A DNA stretch of 64,000 nucleotides from Benincasa hispida (lineage: Eukaryota > Streptophyta > Magnoliopsida > Cucurbitales > Cucurbitaceae). A program made the position numbers and the translations under genes. The notes beneath the pieces were generated by a model that saw nothing but the letters and a program-made list of their open reading frames with translations, searched no databases and was not told the DNA's origin. Positions 10,126 to 22,174 of this stretch are shown piece after piece; position 1 is the first letter of the stretch, and each line of letters starts with the position of its first letter. The stretch spans positions 15,177 to 79,176 of the forward strand of contig NC_052354.1 in NCBI RefSeq assembly GCF_009727055.1. The letters run 5' to 3'.

Positions 10126-12636
10126 TGTGAAACCCGGATTTCCATTTTTCTTACTTAAGCAGGTGATTAAGGGAATTAACTAAGTGAAAGTTAAATCCTA
10201 TGTTGAAGTGAAGGAAATTTCTAAATGTTGAATAGATTTTCCTTGAGTAGTTTTGAGTTATCCTTAAATGGTGAAATTTGGCTAAGTGTAAGGTCAAAAA
10301 GGACCCATGCATTAAGTGTTAGGAGACATTAATGCATAAGATGAGAAGGCAACCATGCATTTGTAAGGTTGGACGCATGATTGGCCGAAGTTTTGGTAAG
10401 AGACATTGCCAAGAGTTGCTCATGCGTTGGGTATGTGTGAGCGAGAGTAAAGAAAGCGAGAGGCTAAATGCAAGGCACTGGGCAGACAATCGTGTAGCAA
10501 ATGAGCAACGCTACATGATGAGGTAGACGACCGTGTAGCAAATGAGCAGTGTTACACGAAGAGGTAAACGATCGTTTAATAAGTGAGTGGCGCTACATGA
10601 TGAGGTAGACGATCGTGTAAACTGGCGTTGGACGATCGTATAGCAAAGCAGGGAGCTACACAATGAGGTAGGCGATCATGTAGGTAGGCGTTGGACGATC
10701 GTGTAGCAAAGCGGGGAGCTATACGATGAGGTAGGCGATCGTATAGGCGGGTGTTGGGCGATGACGCAAACGATTAGAGGATACGTTGGATGATAAGGCA
10801 TCAGCGCTAAACGATGGAGGTACACGATGCTCGCAGTAGCTAAGCGATAAGCTATGCGTGAGATCATTGAGAGCAAGATCGTTTAGTGCGAGATCGTTGA
10901 GAGCGAGATCGTTTAGAGTGAGATCGTTGAGAGTGAGATCGTTGAAAGCGAGATCGTTGAGAGTGAGATCGTTTGCTAAAGATTGATGAGCTCATCAGGA
11001 CAAATGGCTTTATCGACAGAAGTCTGAAACAGAGATAGTAGAAGCTGGACGAATTAAGTTTCATGCAAAGGAAGACTTATGCATGAGGAGGACAACACAA
11101 ATAGATGTGTGGCATGGAAGTAGGTGAATGTCAATTCAGTAGGTGGTGGCAAAACATGGTGTAAACACTTCAAGAATAGGAGATGTCTTGCATTGGAGGC
11201 TTGGTAAAGATGAGAAGGATCATTTCCTTAAGCCTATAAATACTATCACAAGCCTTCTTTTGAGTACATAATCCGAAATTCCCCTGAAATACAGTAGGAA
11301 GAGCGTTTAAGAGTAGTTTCGGAGATAGTTGTGCATCGGTCATGAAGTTCCAAGAGGAGGAGATGCTATCGGACAGTGAAGTCTGGAAGTAGCATCAACT
11401 TGGGACAAGGATATCTCCCAGATACTCGTGGGTTTGAAGTGATTTTAAAGCCACTTGAAAGCTAAAAGAGTCTAGTTTTTAAGGTAGGGTATCGGAGAAG
11501 AAGCTCCAAGGAATCGGACTGGACAATGAGGAAAAGATAGAAGGGTCGAGCTGTCGGATAAGTTGGGCCAGTCTTGATGTTTTGAAGATTCTGGCCAAAC
11601 CACGAGAAGTTCTGAGCTAAGATTTTGAGGTAAGCTTCCTAAGACATTTTAGAGCATATTTGTAGAAGAAAGTGACTCGATATTAAGCCTACAACTATGA
11701 GTAATCTGAGCTTTATGTTGAATCTGGAATTTAGGGTTCAAAAGAGGAGCCCGGAAAGATCAAGGAACTTCTAAGAGAAAGATTCCTATCCTTACCAAGG
11801 TGAGTGGTAATTTCCTTTAAGTATTAAAGCATATCTTTTAGAGTAAATTGTATATTCTTATGTTATGAATGAGTGTCTAGCATGAGAATGAGATTATGTG
11901 ATCGGGATGGTCAGGGGGTCAATAGACCTAGTTCCTAAGCCTGTGGGAAGATCCTCGTATGGATGGTCAGCTTGGGGTCGACTGACGGCCTGTTTCTGAG
12001 CCCATGAATACGGGAGCTATATGCACCATAGAGACTAAGGACAAAGGGAACGCAAAAGAGTAAGTGTTTTAATTAGTAACAGTAACTATTACCGTGTATA
12101 GGTAGACAAATTACTCATTCTAAGTAGTTTATCAGTTTAGCTAATCTACCGTGCAATGTAGATAGAGGTTGAGAAAATAGACTCATTCGAAGCTGACGCG
12201 TTTTGAATGTAACCTCGTATTTATGATATGCTTATTTTTAGAGTTTGAAATAGACTCTAGAAGTATGTTCTTACCCTCACTGAGCTTTGTGAAGCTTCAT
12301 TCTATTCCTTTCATGGCTTTTTGCGTCCAGTAGCGAAAGGTGAAAGTTCCAAGGTGCTGCTAAGGTTAGGTCTGCCACAGCCCAGTTTCACTTCCGAGGG
12401 GTTTTAACGGTTGTTGTTGTAAACATTGTAGTAAGTCTTGGAAGTTGTATAAACATTACATAGTTGTACATAAAAATGAGCCTACTTAACAGTTTGTCGT
12501 TTATCTCCATTGACTTAAAAGTTACTGAGAGTTAAAGAGGTTCAGATGGATTGTAGGTATCATAAAAGGGGTAGGTAATCTGCGGTCCTTACGACCTCTC
12601 TTGGGTCAGGAGTGCGGGCTCGAGGTGGGTGTGACA
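10126..12636 (+). mobile_element. Solo LTR, gypsy-like, TTAAT target duplication
   Basis: The block starts TGTGAAACCCGGATT and ends GGGTGTGACA, and is flanked by identical 5-bp TTAAT at 10121-10125 and 12637-12641. TG...CA ends, a length of 2511 bp, the 5-bp duplication and the absence of internal protein sequence identify a solo LTR left by LTR-LTR recombination. A CGATCG-rich repeat array occupies about 10485-10975. It inserted into the PMD fragment described above. The family is inferred from its similarity to the LTR at 1258-3376; a chromovirus (Del/Tekay-like) gypsy origin is a guess. Confidence 0.88.
10485..10975. repeat. CGATCG-centred repeat array in the solo LTR
   Basis: Degenerate units of roughly 45-60 bp contain GACGATCGTGTAG or GTAAACGATCGTTTA (10565-10578 is a perfect 14-bp palindrome), alternating with GAGCTACACGATGAGGTAG-like words. 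From 10860 a shorter 15-bp repeat, GCGAGATCGTTGAGA and variants, takes over. The same CGATCG words recur in the unrelated copia LTRs of this window. Confidence 0.8.
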
Positions 12637-12641
12637 TTAAT

Positions 12642-13178
12642 CGTGAACGAGAAATTATTTGTTCATAGATATGTCTTAGAGTTAGAGTTAAGGATTGAAG
12701 AGTATATATTATTACAGGAATACAAAAACATAATTTTTTAGTTAAAAAAAATATAATAATAAGAAATGGTGGTTAAAAATAATTAACAAGAAATGGTTGG
12801 TAAAAAAAAGAAATAACAAAAAATGAAAATTATGGTAAAAAAATAATAAATAATAAATGCAATTTGTCGAGTGTTTTCAACCCTCAATCTTGCATATTTG
12901 TTGATTTTTAACACTCGATTTGCAACTTGTCGAGTGTCTGAAGTCTCGAGCATACTTGAAATTAAAAAAAATAACTTCCATATGCCTGTAGTTATTTTCA
13001 AAACTACAATATTTTAATAATTCGTTTAAAAACCTACAATATTAACTACAATTTCTTGTTTAAAAGTCTCTCTTCAACAAAAAAAACATTACACTCTTGA
13101 ACAAAAAAAATGAAAAAATAATTAAATCTTTAATTTTTTTCTTATTCTCTCTTCTTTCTTCCTCCTCCCTCTTTCTCT
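12642..13178. other. Short AT-rich spacer between two transposons
   Basis: No gene is visible. About 12855-12940 carries repeated CGAGTGT and ACACTCG words that could form small hairpins. The stretch may be residual PMD-bearing element DNA, but no protein match can be read. Confidence 0.5.
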
Positions 13179-14599
13179 CACTGTAGGGAAAAGAGGATCT
13201 CTTGACGCTTAAATCTATCGTCGGGAGATTAGTCTTAGAACCCGATGCGGTAAAGAACCATTGGGAGATGTTTTCTGACTTCCCGACGAGTTATTTATTC
13301 ATTGGAAGTTCCTTAGGAACTCCCGACAGATCTCCCAACAGCCTTCGATAGCCGCCAGAAGATCTAGTATAAAAACCAGATCGGGTAGAAGGCAGATCGA
13401 CTACCTTTCTTCTTCCCCAAATTGAAACCCTAGGTGGTCCTGAGTTAGTTTTGCCGCCGTCATTCGCTGTCGATAGAGAGATAGTGTCGTCGCCATCGTT
13501 CGCCGCCGATAGAAAATAAAAAAGAATATCCTTAAAAGTTAATTTCAAAATTTTCTCTCATCTTTGTTTTTTGGAAAATATAAGATAAAAAATAGCAAGA
13601 AAACAAGTTTTAGTTCTTTAATATACATATTATGATTGAAAGTTTTTTCTTTTATTGTTTTGGTGGCATAATCAAAATCAAAATCCAAAAACATCTTTGT
13701 AGAAAGTTGAAGAGCTATTTTTTTTTTCTTTTTTTACTTTTTATTATAATTTTTTGTACATAAGTTAATTTCTTTTGATTGTGATCTCATAAATATCAAG
13801 TTTTTGTAATTTTAATGTGTTTGTATGGAGAATTCTAGTTGCCTAATGGATGATATATTTTTTTTGTTACTTTAATTAATAATGATATAGTTCATTGTCA
13901 AGCCTTTAATAGTGGATGTCCTAGAATATTGGTTCTTTCAGTATAAAATTAGACATATTGGTTCTTTCAATTTTGTTTTTAGTATAACCCATTTAAAAAA
14001 TCATCGAATAATGTTTCGTTGTGTATAATAAATATTTTTTTTTAAAAAAATTATATATGGTTTCTCTCCAATGAATTTAAATTTATGTATGGTTTGCCTC
14101 CATTTAAAAATTATTACTACATTATGTATGGATTTTGCTTAGCAATTTGAATTTCAATTCACCTTCTCTCTCCTACCATTCAGTAATCAATACTTTCAAC
14201 AGACAGGGGACCCAATTTCTTGTAAAAGACATCCTTGAACCTTGTTGTTTTGTTGGATAAATAAAATATTAGACATTGGGTTTCAATTTTACCTACTCTT
14301 TTGCCCTTTTCACTTTCAATAATTTTATGGAACATGAATGTCAATAGTTTTTTTGCTTATTTTATGATGCATTTCTGCTTATTAGTAATAGGAGGGAATT
14401 GAAGACACAATGGAATGTTATGGATGAAGAGAGAGTTGAGAAGACATTTCATTATTTTGTTTCTAATTAATTTAAGAGCTCTCCAAGATTTATGAGTAGT
14501 CTTTATCCTTTGTCTTCTAATACAGGTTATTGTTTTGGATTACAAGTTGGTCAGAAAAGATTTATTTTTAAGGATGAATAAAGAATAGATCAAACTAAG

Positions 14600-15845
14600 G
14601 AACAACTTATCATTGGGGTATAGAGAAGAAGTATCACAGTTTTTAGATGTGGCAAAGTTTCATGTTAATGATTCCAGACGAATATGATGTCCATGCAAGA
14701 ATTGTATGAATTCAATTTGGAAAAATTAGATATCGTGGAGCGACATATATTAATATATGAAATATCTCCCTCATAATGTGAATGAGTATATCATGGAGAG
14801 CCAGTAAACTTAGGTAGAGGTTTTGAAAGTCATACAACTCATGTAATACACAATTGTTAGTAAGTTATAAGTTTATTCTTTTAGAGTCTATTGTAGGCTA
14901 AGAGTCATGAACACCATATATGCTAATTATTCCTTTATTCTTTTGTAGCCTCATTTCGTGCTTGATTTATCAAGTCAACCACTTAATCATTTTATAGAAT
15001 ATCAAATGCAAAACCCCTTCAAAGAATTCACAGCAAATTTGCACAAACATTACAGAAAATATAACAATCCTCAGCAAGCACGTGCCAACTTGCCTAGCTG
15101 GCTAAGAATAGACCAGGATATTGGTATTTTTTGTGTGATTGCTTCAAGAGTGAAGCGTTTCAGGTTAGAATAATTTAGGTCGTATATCATTTACTTCATT
15201 TACTATTATAGAATATCTTTTTTTTTGTTTGAATGTAGGAAATTTCAGAGACGAATAAAAAGAATAGAGAGATTGTCGTTTGACCACGTAGGCAGATCAA
15301 AGTTGTTCCTGTAAATTCAATCGGAGCTGCAGGCAAAGGAAGGTCGAGAAATAGGACGTGTTGACCTATTTAAGGAAACACACTCTAAAGGTGGCAAGTT
15401 CGTGAATCAGGCAGTTGAAAATGCACAGGTAACCATTTTTGTTTTACTTTCGTATTGTTTTTCATTTCTAAGTTCAATTGCTCGTACTTGCACATTAATT
15501 AATATGTCCATAATCAAATGTCAGAATTACAACCAACCCCACTCCAGAAGGTTCCCAACCACTAATAGGGGATGAAATCTGTGAGACGGTTTTGGGTAGA
15601 CGACCCAGATATTCAAAAGGCCTAGGTTGGGGCCCTAAACCTAAGTCAAGAAGGGGTAGCAGCTTATCGAGTTCTTCATCTACTCAAGGAACAGATAGAG
15701 AGGTGAGGGAATTGAGAGCCAATTTCGAATAGTGTCAATCGAGGATTAAAGAACTTGAAGACATTCAAAAAAAAAAATGAGAGAGGATCATGCAAGACAA
15801 ATGGAAGAAATGAAAAAAAAAATGATTGAAGACATGATATGATCA
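14600..15845 (+). pseudogene. CACTA transposase-family pseudogene
   Basis: About 14650-14800 resembles a plant transposase-associated domain: FHVNDSRRI, then CPCKNCMNSIWKN, then HNVNEYIMES, with CPCKxC as the zinc-binding core. 14958-15170 reads LNHFIEYQMQNPFKEFTANL, a HYRKYNNPQQARAN block, then a degenerate W..LCD region. 15240-15430 gives VDLFKETHSKGGKFVNQAVE, followed by a GT at 15429 that may be an original intron, and 15520-15760 gives NQMSELQ...RRPRYSKGLGWGPKP and a serine-rich stretch. This is the order of the En/Spm-associated Transposase_24 type proteins. Stops and frame changes between blocks show it is not functional. Confidence 0.78.
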
Positions 15846-16059
15846 TAGCGAGGAGGCCATCGAATTAGATATGATTACTTCTTTATTTAGTTGTCTAATA
15901 TGTTGCTATCCTGCAGTTATGGTAGCAAAGTAGTTATTTCTTACTAGTAGCTTTATAATAAAGAATTGTTGGCTATCCTGCAGTTAAGGTGGCCAAACAA
16001 TTGGATTTTGATGTGTTTTTTGTCGCTATTGTGTGTTTATCTATTAGCGTTGGGAATGT

Positions 16060-16700
16060 CGTGGGGATGGGTAGAGTTTGGCTATACTCGTTGCTCTTTT
16101 TGTCGTTGAACTTGTAGTTTTTGGGTGTTTATGGATGTTTATGAAGTTTGAACATGTTGTGGAGGGTGGGTCGAGTTTGGTTTAGATTGTTTTGGGGGAA
16201 AAGTTTGAGTTTTTTGTGTGTTCGTTGATATGAAGTTTTATGTGGAAGTAGGTAGAGTTCGGTTATAATTGTTTTGAAGTTGAACTTGTAGGGTTTTTGT
16301 GTGTTTTTTGACGTTTATGAGCATCAGGAATGTTGTGGGAGATGGGTAGAGTTTGGTTATACTCGTTTTGCCATTGAACTTGGAGTTTTTATATGTTTAT
16401 GGATATTTATGAAGTTTGAATATGTTGTGGGGGTGCGTAGAGTTCGGTTGTAATCGTTTTGGAGTTAATATTGTAGGTTTTTGTGTGTTTTTTGACGTTT
16501 ATGAGCATCAGGAATGTTGTGGGAGATGGGTAGAGTTTGGTTATACTCGTTTTGCCATTGAACTTGGAGTTTTTATATGTTTATGGATATTTATGAAGTT
16601 TGAATATGTTGTAGAAGGCAGGTTGAGTTTTGTGATACTTGTCTTGGAGTTGAACATGGAGTTTTTTTTTTTGTTTGTTTATGGAAGTTTATGATATTTG
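16060..16700 (+). repeat. 184-bp tandem repeat inside the CACTA element
   Basis: The segment containing TTTGACGTTTATGAGCATCA occurs at about 16308 and again 184 bases later at about 16492, with near-identical sequence through GAATATGTTGTGG or GAATATGTTGTAG. More diverged units extend left to about 16060 and right to about 16700, each with GGGTAGAGTTTGGTTATACTCG. No coding function is apparent. Confidence 0.8.
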
Positions 16701-17716
16701 AATATTTTTGTTTTGTTGTAGGATGTTGTTTGGAGATGAGATTGAACGATTGTTGAAGATGTTGTGTTCCAGACGTTGTATTCTTTTCTGTCTTTCTGAA
16801 GACATATTTCTTGATGTTGTTTTCATCCTATTTTCTTCATGTACTTGTGAAGACAAATTTCTTTTAGAGACTATCTTGTAACTTTTCTTTTATTTGTTAT
16901 AATACAGACTTCGTTTATTTGTTTTATTTATTATGTGAATCTGTTGAGTTGGTTAATGATGTTTTACATGTTATTCAGATCAAATTGAAAAAAAATTAAA
17001 ATTACAAACTAAATAATTTTAAAAGTCAATATTCAATCATTGAAATTGATCTCTCGGTGGCTGGCAAGCCGATGGGAGTTACAGAAAGTCCTGACACATG
17101 GAAGGAACGGTTAGGAGTTCCTGGAACTCCCCATACATTAGTGGGCCATCGGGAGTTCCACTAACTCCCGATGCATGGAAGGGACAATTGAGAGTTCCTG
17201 GAACTCTACAGACATTAGTGAGCCATCGGGAGTTCCACTAACTCCTGACGAATGAAAGAGTCCGTCGGGAGTTATAGGAACTCCAACGACTTATATTACA
17301 CGTCGAAAGTTCCCATAACTCTCGATGACCTATCTTCAGCATCGGGAGTTGGTGGTCCTTTTCGACGTCTAGAGTTCTATTCCCAACGGGTTTCTCTCGA
17401 CCAAACTCCCCACGATCAATATATCGTTGGGAAAGGATCTTACGATGCATTCTCCATCGTTTTCCAGCAATTTCAAGCATCGAGAAAGTGTGATTTCTTG
17501 TAGTGTCTCATTCTTTCGATATTATTTTATCTCCTTCTCCATGGCCAAATTTCCAAAAAAATTTGAAATAAAATTAAAAAAAAATCTTTAATTCCCTTCT
17601 CTCTTATATTCCATTTCCTCTCTCACCGTGCTTACATTTAGAAAAAAAATCGAAAAAAGAAAAACAAAAAGTACCTTGGATCTGTCCAAAAATTATTTTA
17701 TAAAAATTATAAAGAA

Positions 17717-19828
17717 TGAGGTGAGATGTAGCCAAGATACCTTTCAGTTTTTGGGACAGATCCTTAAGGAAATTAGACAAAAGAATTTCTATAAGCAGCG
17801 AAATGATTGTTCCAAATTCCATTCGAAATTGAACATAATCAATTACAGTACAACAACGGAAACTAACAGATCATGCAACAATTAGAAATTACAGGATGCT
17901 AACAAGATAATCAAGGGATAGAGTATGCTTACCTTTGAAGACTCATTCTTCAATCTCCATTGATCAATCCATTAACGTCCACAACAATACAACCCTCGAA
18001 TGCAACGACTGGTGTAACACAAACGGCAGCACGAACACAATGAACACAATGATCACGAACCCAACGAACGACCTTCAGAACCTTGAAATCAATCGAGTTG
18101 AGTGAGGACACCGCCACAATGGTTACCTTGATATTCTCGGTGTGAGAATCCAGGAGTTGTGGGCTCTGTATGATCTTAGTTAGAGGAAGAGACTAGAGGA
18201 CAACAATCGTGTAGACGATTGAGCAAGTGGGAGATAAGAGCTGTCTATCGTATAGACGTTGTGCTCAATCATGTAGAAGATGGCAACCCATCGTATAGAC
18301 AATGCCACACGATCGTTTAGCTACAATCAGCTGAGTGAACTATCGTATAGTTAATGTCCACGTTCGTTTAGTCTCTCTGTTGCTATCGCTTGGTGAAACA
18401 CTTTCACTTGATAGCCTTGTCCGTGAGAAAATTTTCGAATCTTGAGTAACTACTAATTTTAGGAAAATATTTTTCCTTTTATCTCACGGTTACCACAAAA
18501 CCACCAATAACCTCCCATTCAATTGGTTATTAGAGAAAAAAGATAATTATCAAATAATTAATATTATTATAAATAAATATGATAACCAACTTACCATATT
18601 ATATTTATAATCTATAGTTTTAATATTTTATATCATAACATACAAACCATAGTTCTTTTTCTATTTTATGGTACTTAATGTAAATCATATTTACATTAAT
18701 CCTCCACTCGATGTATCTCATACATCACACCGATTATATCATATCTAATCAAATTTTCTCTTGTTAATTTTAACACTTCAAATCAACCCCAAGAACTGAT
18801 TCTCAACTTGAATCCATTGAGCTACCAAGGGGACCTTATGGACCTGTAGCTTGAAGCTTCAATGGTACGTGAATAACTAACTAAACTCTTTAGTCAAGGG
18901 ATCCACCATCCATTAACTGTCAGGCACTCCACTAAAGACCGATAGTTGCACTCTTCTCACTACAGATATATTTCTGTGTCCATCTCAACCAATCAACAGT
19001 GTGATAACCCTTCACAGATTGCTCGTAAGTACAGCTGGACTAATTTATCGTTTTGACCCTGTAGTTACATCTAACTCCTTAAGTACCATTGATTCCTATA
19101 ATGAAAATAAGTCAACTATGACTGAGTCCTCTCTTCCAAAGAGAGGTTATGGCCATTATGTTCAAGAACCAGAATCAGCCCTTAAGGGAGCAATCTATCT
19201 ACTTATCCCTGCTTCAGGAAAGGAGTGAATTCCATCTTGTGTAACTAAGTTTTCAACTCCTCAATTAGACAAATCCCTAAAAAGGTAGGCTTGTTGAGTT
19301 GGCAATTTGGCCACTCTCACCCATACTAATCAAAGGACCGCCTTCAAAGGCATGAGTTCCCAAAATACTTAGAATTAAGGTCATGTCACCTATGGTCGTT
19401 TAGGTGAGATATAGGTCTCAAGTATCAACGGCATTACATAAAGAGATGAATCATCTCGTGGTCCGGTCTTATACAAACTCTTTGTATAGGACACCCCCGC
19501 TCTCATGTCTCCACATGAATGGTCAGGAACAACCATCTGTAGTACTTCACAATACTTAACCTCTACAAAGCAGGTCGTATCCGTAGTGTCACCAGGATAA
19601 GATATCCCTCCTTAATCTATATACTACAGATCTTTTAGGTTATTACTTAAGGCATTATCCACTTGTATATCTCATATACATGCTTAAGCTTACATACAAT
19701 AACCATGGAGTTTTGTTTATTGGATATAAGTAAATGAAAAATAAAATAACTCTTATTTTATTCGTAACAATGTGTACAATGTTTACAAACTACGAGACTC
19801 CGGGAGAATTAGGACACCAACCCCAACA
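17717..19828 (-). mobile_element. Copia LTR (family LTR1), minus orientation
   Basis: Read on minus, the LTR starts TGTTGGGGTTGGTGTCC at 19828, directly after a polypurine tract (GTGGGAGAT, 19829-19837), so it is the 3' LTR of a minus-strand element. It contains the TTATTTTATTTTTCATTTACTTATATCC, AAGGGCTGATTCTGG and GAGCCCACAACTCCTGG blocks shared with the other LTR1 copies. The 3' end is placed at 17717 (reading ...GGCTACATCTCACCTCA) because this gives 2112 bp, close to the 2092 bp of the copy at 49587-51678; it is less certain than the start. Confidence 0.8.
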
Positions 19829-20017
19829 ATCTCCCACATGTCCTAATGCTTCGGGAGACTAATGTACAATACAAGAAAAATACAAGAAAAATACAAGTAT
19901 AATATACAATAAACTAGGGCATACTCTATTACCCCAGTATCATCTTCCACTTGCCCTAGACAAGATGTCGCATGTCCCATAGACCCAGACTCTCCAGATG
20001 ACCCTCGAACACTTTAG
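19829..20017 (-). pseudogene. Copia 3' end: RNase H tail, UTR and polypurine tract
   Basis: Reverse complement of the stretch at 21989-22174. It contains the last codons of the copia polyprotein (KVFEGHLES...), the untranslated stretch with repeated TTTTTCTTGTATT, and the polypurine tract abutting the LTR at 19828. At 20017 the orientation flips: the next bases are plus-strand RNase H sequence instead of the expected minus-strand continuation. Confidence 0.85.
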
Positions 20018-20338
20018 ATCAAGCAAGGATGCATCACGGACTCCACTATGGAAGCCGAATATGTAGCTGCTTGTGAAGTAGCTAAGAAGGTTGTTTGGCT
20101 GAGGAAATTCCTTACAGATTTGGAAGTTGTTCCAAATATGTCTCTGTCGATTACTCTATATTGTGATAATAGCAAGGATGTGGAAAATTCGAAGGAACCT
20201 CGGAGTCATCGTAGAGGCAAGCATATAGAATGTAAATATCACTTGATTAGGAAGATTGTGCATCGCGGTGATGTGATAGTCACGAAGATCGCGTCAGAGC
20301 ACAACGTTGCTGATCCGTTTACAAAGGCTCTCATGGCT
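20018..20338 (+). pseudogene. Copia RNase H segment, inverted relative to its left neighbour
   Basis: This encodes the C-terminal part of a copia RNase H: a TMEAEYVAACEVAKKVVWLR motif, LYCDNS, RSHRRGKHIECKYHLIR and IASEHNVADPFTKAL. It is open throughout and runs straight into the N gap. It repeats 21671-21990 with about six differences, two of them single-base indels that break the other copy's frame. It ends at CTCATGGCT, exactly the point at which the minus-oriented left neighbour begins. Confidence 0.88.
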
Positions 20339-20962
20339 NNNNNNNNNNNNNNNNNNNNNNNNNNNNNNNNNNNNNNNNNNNNNNNNNNNNNNNNNNNNNN
20401 NNNNNNNNNNNNNNNNNNNNNNNNNNNNNNNNNNNNNNNNNNNNNNNNNNNNNNNNNNNNNNNNNNNNNNNNNNNNNNNNNNNNNNNNNNNNNNNNNNNN
20501 NNNNNNNNNNNNNNNNNNNNNNNNNNNNNNNNNNNNNNNNNNNNNNNNNNNNNNNNNNNNNNNNNNNNNNNNNNNNNNNNNNNNNNNNNNNNNNNNNNNN
20601 NNNNNNNNNNNNNNNNNNNNNNNNNNNNNNNNNNNNNNNNNNNNNNNNNNNNNNNNNNNNNNNNNNNNNNNNNNNNNNNNNNNNNNNNNNNNNNNNNNNN
20701 NNNNNNNNNNNNNNNNNNNNNNNNNNNNNNNNNNNNNNNNNNNNNNNNNNNNNNNNNNNNNNNNNNNNNNNNNNNNNNNNNNNNNNNNNNNNNNNNNNNN
20801 NNNNNNNNNNNNNNNNNNNNNNNNNNNNNNNNNNNNNNNNNNNNNNNNNNNNNNNNNNNNNNNNNNNNNNNNNNNNNNNNNNNNNNNNNNNNNNNNNNNN
20901 NNNNNNNNNNNNNNNNNNNNNNNNNNNNNNNNNNNNNNNNNNNNNNNNNNNNNNNNNNNNNN
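20339..20962. other. Assembly gap of 624 N
   Basis: Unknown bases. Reading frames spanning the gap are artefacts. Both sides hold copia RNase H and reverse transcriptase material, so the missing sequence is probably the same repeat family. Confidence 0.99.
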
Positions 20963-21144
20963 CAAAAAAAAAAAAAACATGTTTGTTGTTTTCTGTTTTC
21001 TAAAAATTGAATATGGAAAAATATATTTGTTAATTAAGTTTTTGCTTTTTATTTTTAAAAATTTGAATATATTTGATGACGTTTTTAGTTTATGTTTAGT
21101 TTTTTTTTAATAAAAGTAAATCAAATTTCCTTTTCTTTCTGCAA

Positions 21145-22074
21145 TATTTTCATTTGGAGAGGCGCAATATGTTCTAGGGATCAGATGATCGGGATCGTAA
21201 GAACAAGAGGTTAGCCTTATCTCAAGCATCGTACATTTAATCAAATGTTGGTCAGGTACAGAATGCAGGATTCCCAGGAGGGTTTGTTTACCCTTCAGGC
21301 ATGGAATCGTTTTTGTCTAAAGATCAATGTCCTAAGACACCTCAAGAGGTTAAGGAGATGAGACATATTCTCTATGCTTCAGTTGTTGGAAGCTTAATGT
21401 ATGCAATGTTATGTATCAGACCTGACATTTGCTATGCAGTAGGGATTGTCAGTCGTTATTTAGTCCAATCTAGGATTAGATCATCGGACGGTCAAGACGA
21501 ATCCTCAATTATCTTTAGAGAACGAGGGACTACATGCGTGTGTATGGAGATAAGGATTCAATCCTTTACAGGATACATAGACTCTTAACTTTCAGACTGA
21601 TAGAGATTCTCGTAAATCAACCTTAGGGTCAGTGTTCACTCTGAATGGAGGGGCTATTGTGTGGCGAAGCATCAAGCAAGGATGCATCACGGACTCCACT
21701 ATGGAAGCCGAATATGTAGCTGCTTGTGAAGTAGCTAAGAAGGTTGTTTGGCTGAGGAAATTCCTTACAGATTTGGAATTGTTCCAAATATGTCTCTGTC
21801 GATTACTCTATATTGTGATAATAACAAGGATGTGGAAATTCGAAGGAACCTCGGAGTCATCGTAGAGGCAAGCAATATGAAATGTAAATATCACTTGATT
21901 AGGAAGATTGTGCATCGCGGTGATGTGATAGTCACGAAGATCGCGTCAGAGCACAACGTTGCTGATCCGTTTACAAAGGCTCTCATGGCTAAAGTGTTCG
22001 AGGGTCATCTGGAGTCTGGGTCTATGGGACATGCGACATCTTGTCTAGGGCAAGTGAGAATGATACTGGGGTAA
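21145..22074 (+). pseudogene. Copia reverse transcriptase/RNase H fragment
   Basis: About 21170-21300 resembles the end of the reverse transcriptase domain (VLGIQM..., then RYRMQDSQEGL). 21301-21470 gives LSKDQCPKTPQEVKEMR and a block ending LCIRPDICYAVGIVSRY, the connection to RNase H. 21590-22074 gives SVFTLNGGAIVWRSIKQG, TMEAEYVAACEV and IASEHNVADPFTKALMAKVF, the RNase H C-terminus. Single-base indels shift the frame repeatedly (for example near 21470, 21590, 21778 and 21836). The polypurine tract and LTR at 22175 follow, so this is the 3' end of a plus-oriented element; the 5' part is lost in or before the gap. Confidence 0.9.
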
Positions 22075-22165
22075 TAGAGTATGCCCTAGTTTATTGTATA
22101 TATATACTTGTATTTTCTTGTATTTTTCTTGTATTGTACATTAGTCTCCCGAAGCATTAGGACAT

Positions 22166-22174
22166 GTGGGAGAT
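22166..22174 (+). other. Copia polypurine tract
   Basis: GTGGGAGAT directly before the LTR start TGTTGGGG. This is the expected plus-strand priming site for reverse transcription; the same sequence precedes the inverted copy at 19829-19837. Confidence 0.8.

Larger units (their letters stand above)
13179..17505 (+). mobile_element. CACTA (En/Spm) DNA transposon, decayed
   Basis: The right end reads ...TTTCTTGTAGTG (reverse complement CACTACAAGAAA, the usual plant CACTA terminus) and is followed by TCT. The left end reads CACTGTAGGGAAAAG and is preceded by TCT, giving a 3-bp target duplication as expected for CACTA elements. Further in, the two termini stay alignable (left CTTGACGCTTAAATC, right reverse complement CTCGATGCTTGAAATT). 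Subterminal regions at 13215-13345 and 17050-17420 are packed with TCGGGAGTT and its complement, often as near-palindromes, typical CACTA subterminal repeats. The interior carries a transposase-related pseudogene and a 184-bp tandem repeat. Total 4327 bp. Confidence 0.8.

Noticed and set aside
10864..11064. Arg/Ser-rich minus-strand frame resembling an SR protein
   Set aside because: It is the translation of the 15-bp GCGAGATCGTTGAGA repeat in the solo LTR.
20048..21110. Long open frames of 228 to 320 residues on both strands
   Set aside because: They run through the 624-N gap; only the copia RNase H part before 20339 is real sequence.
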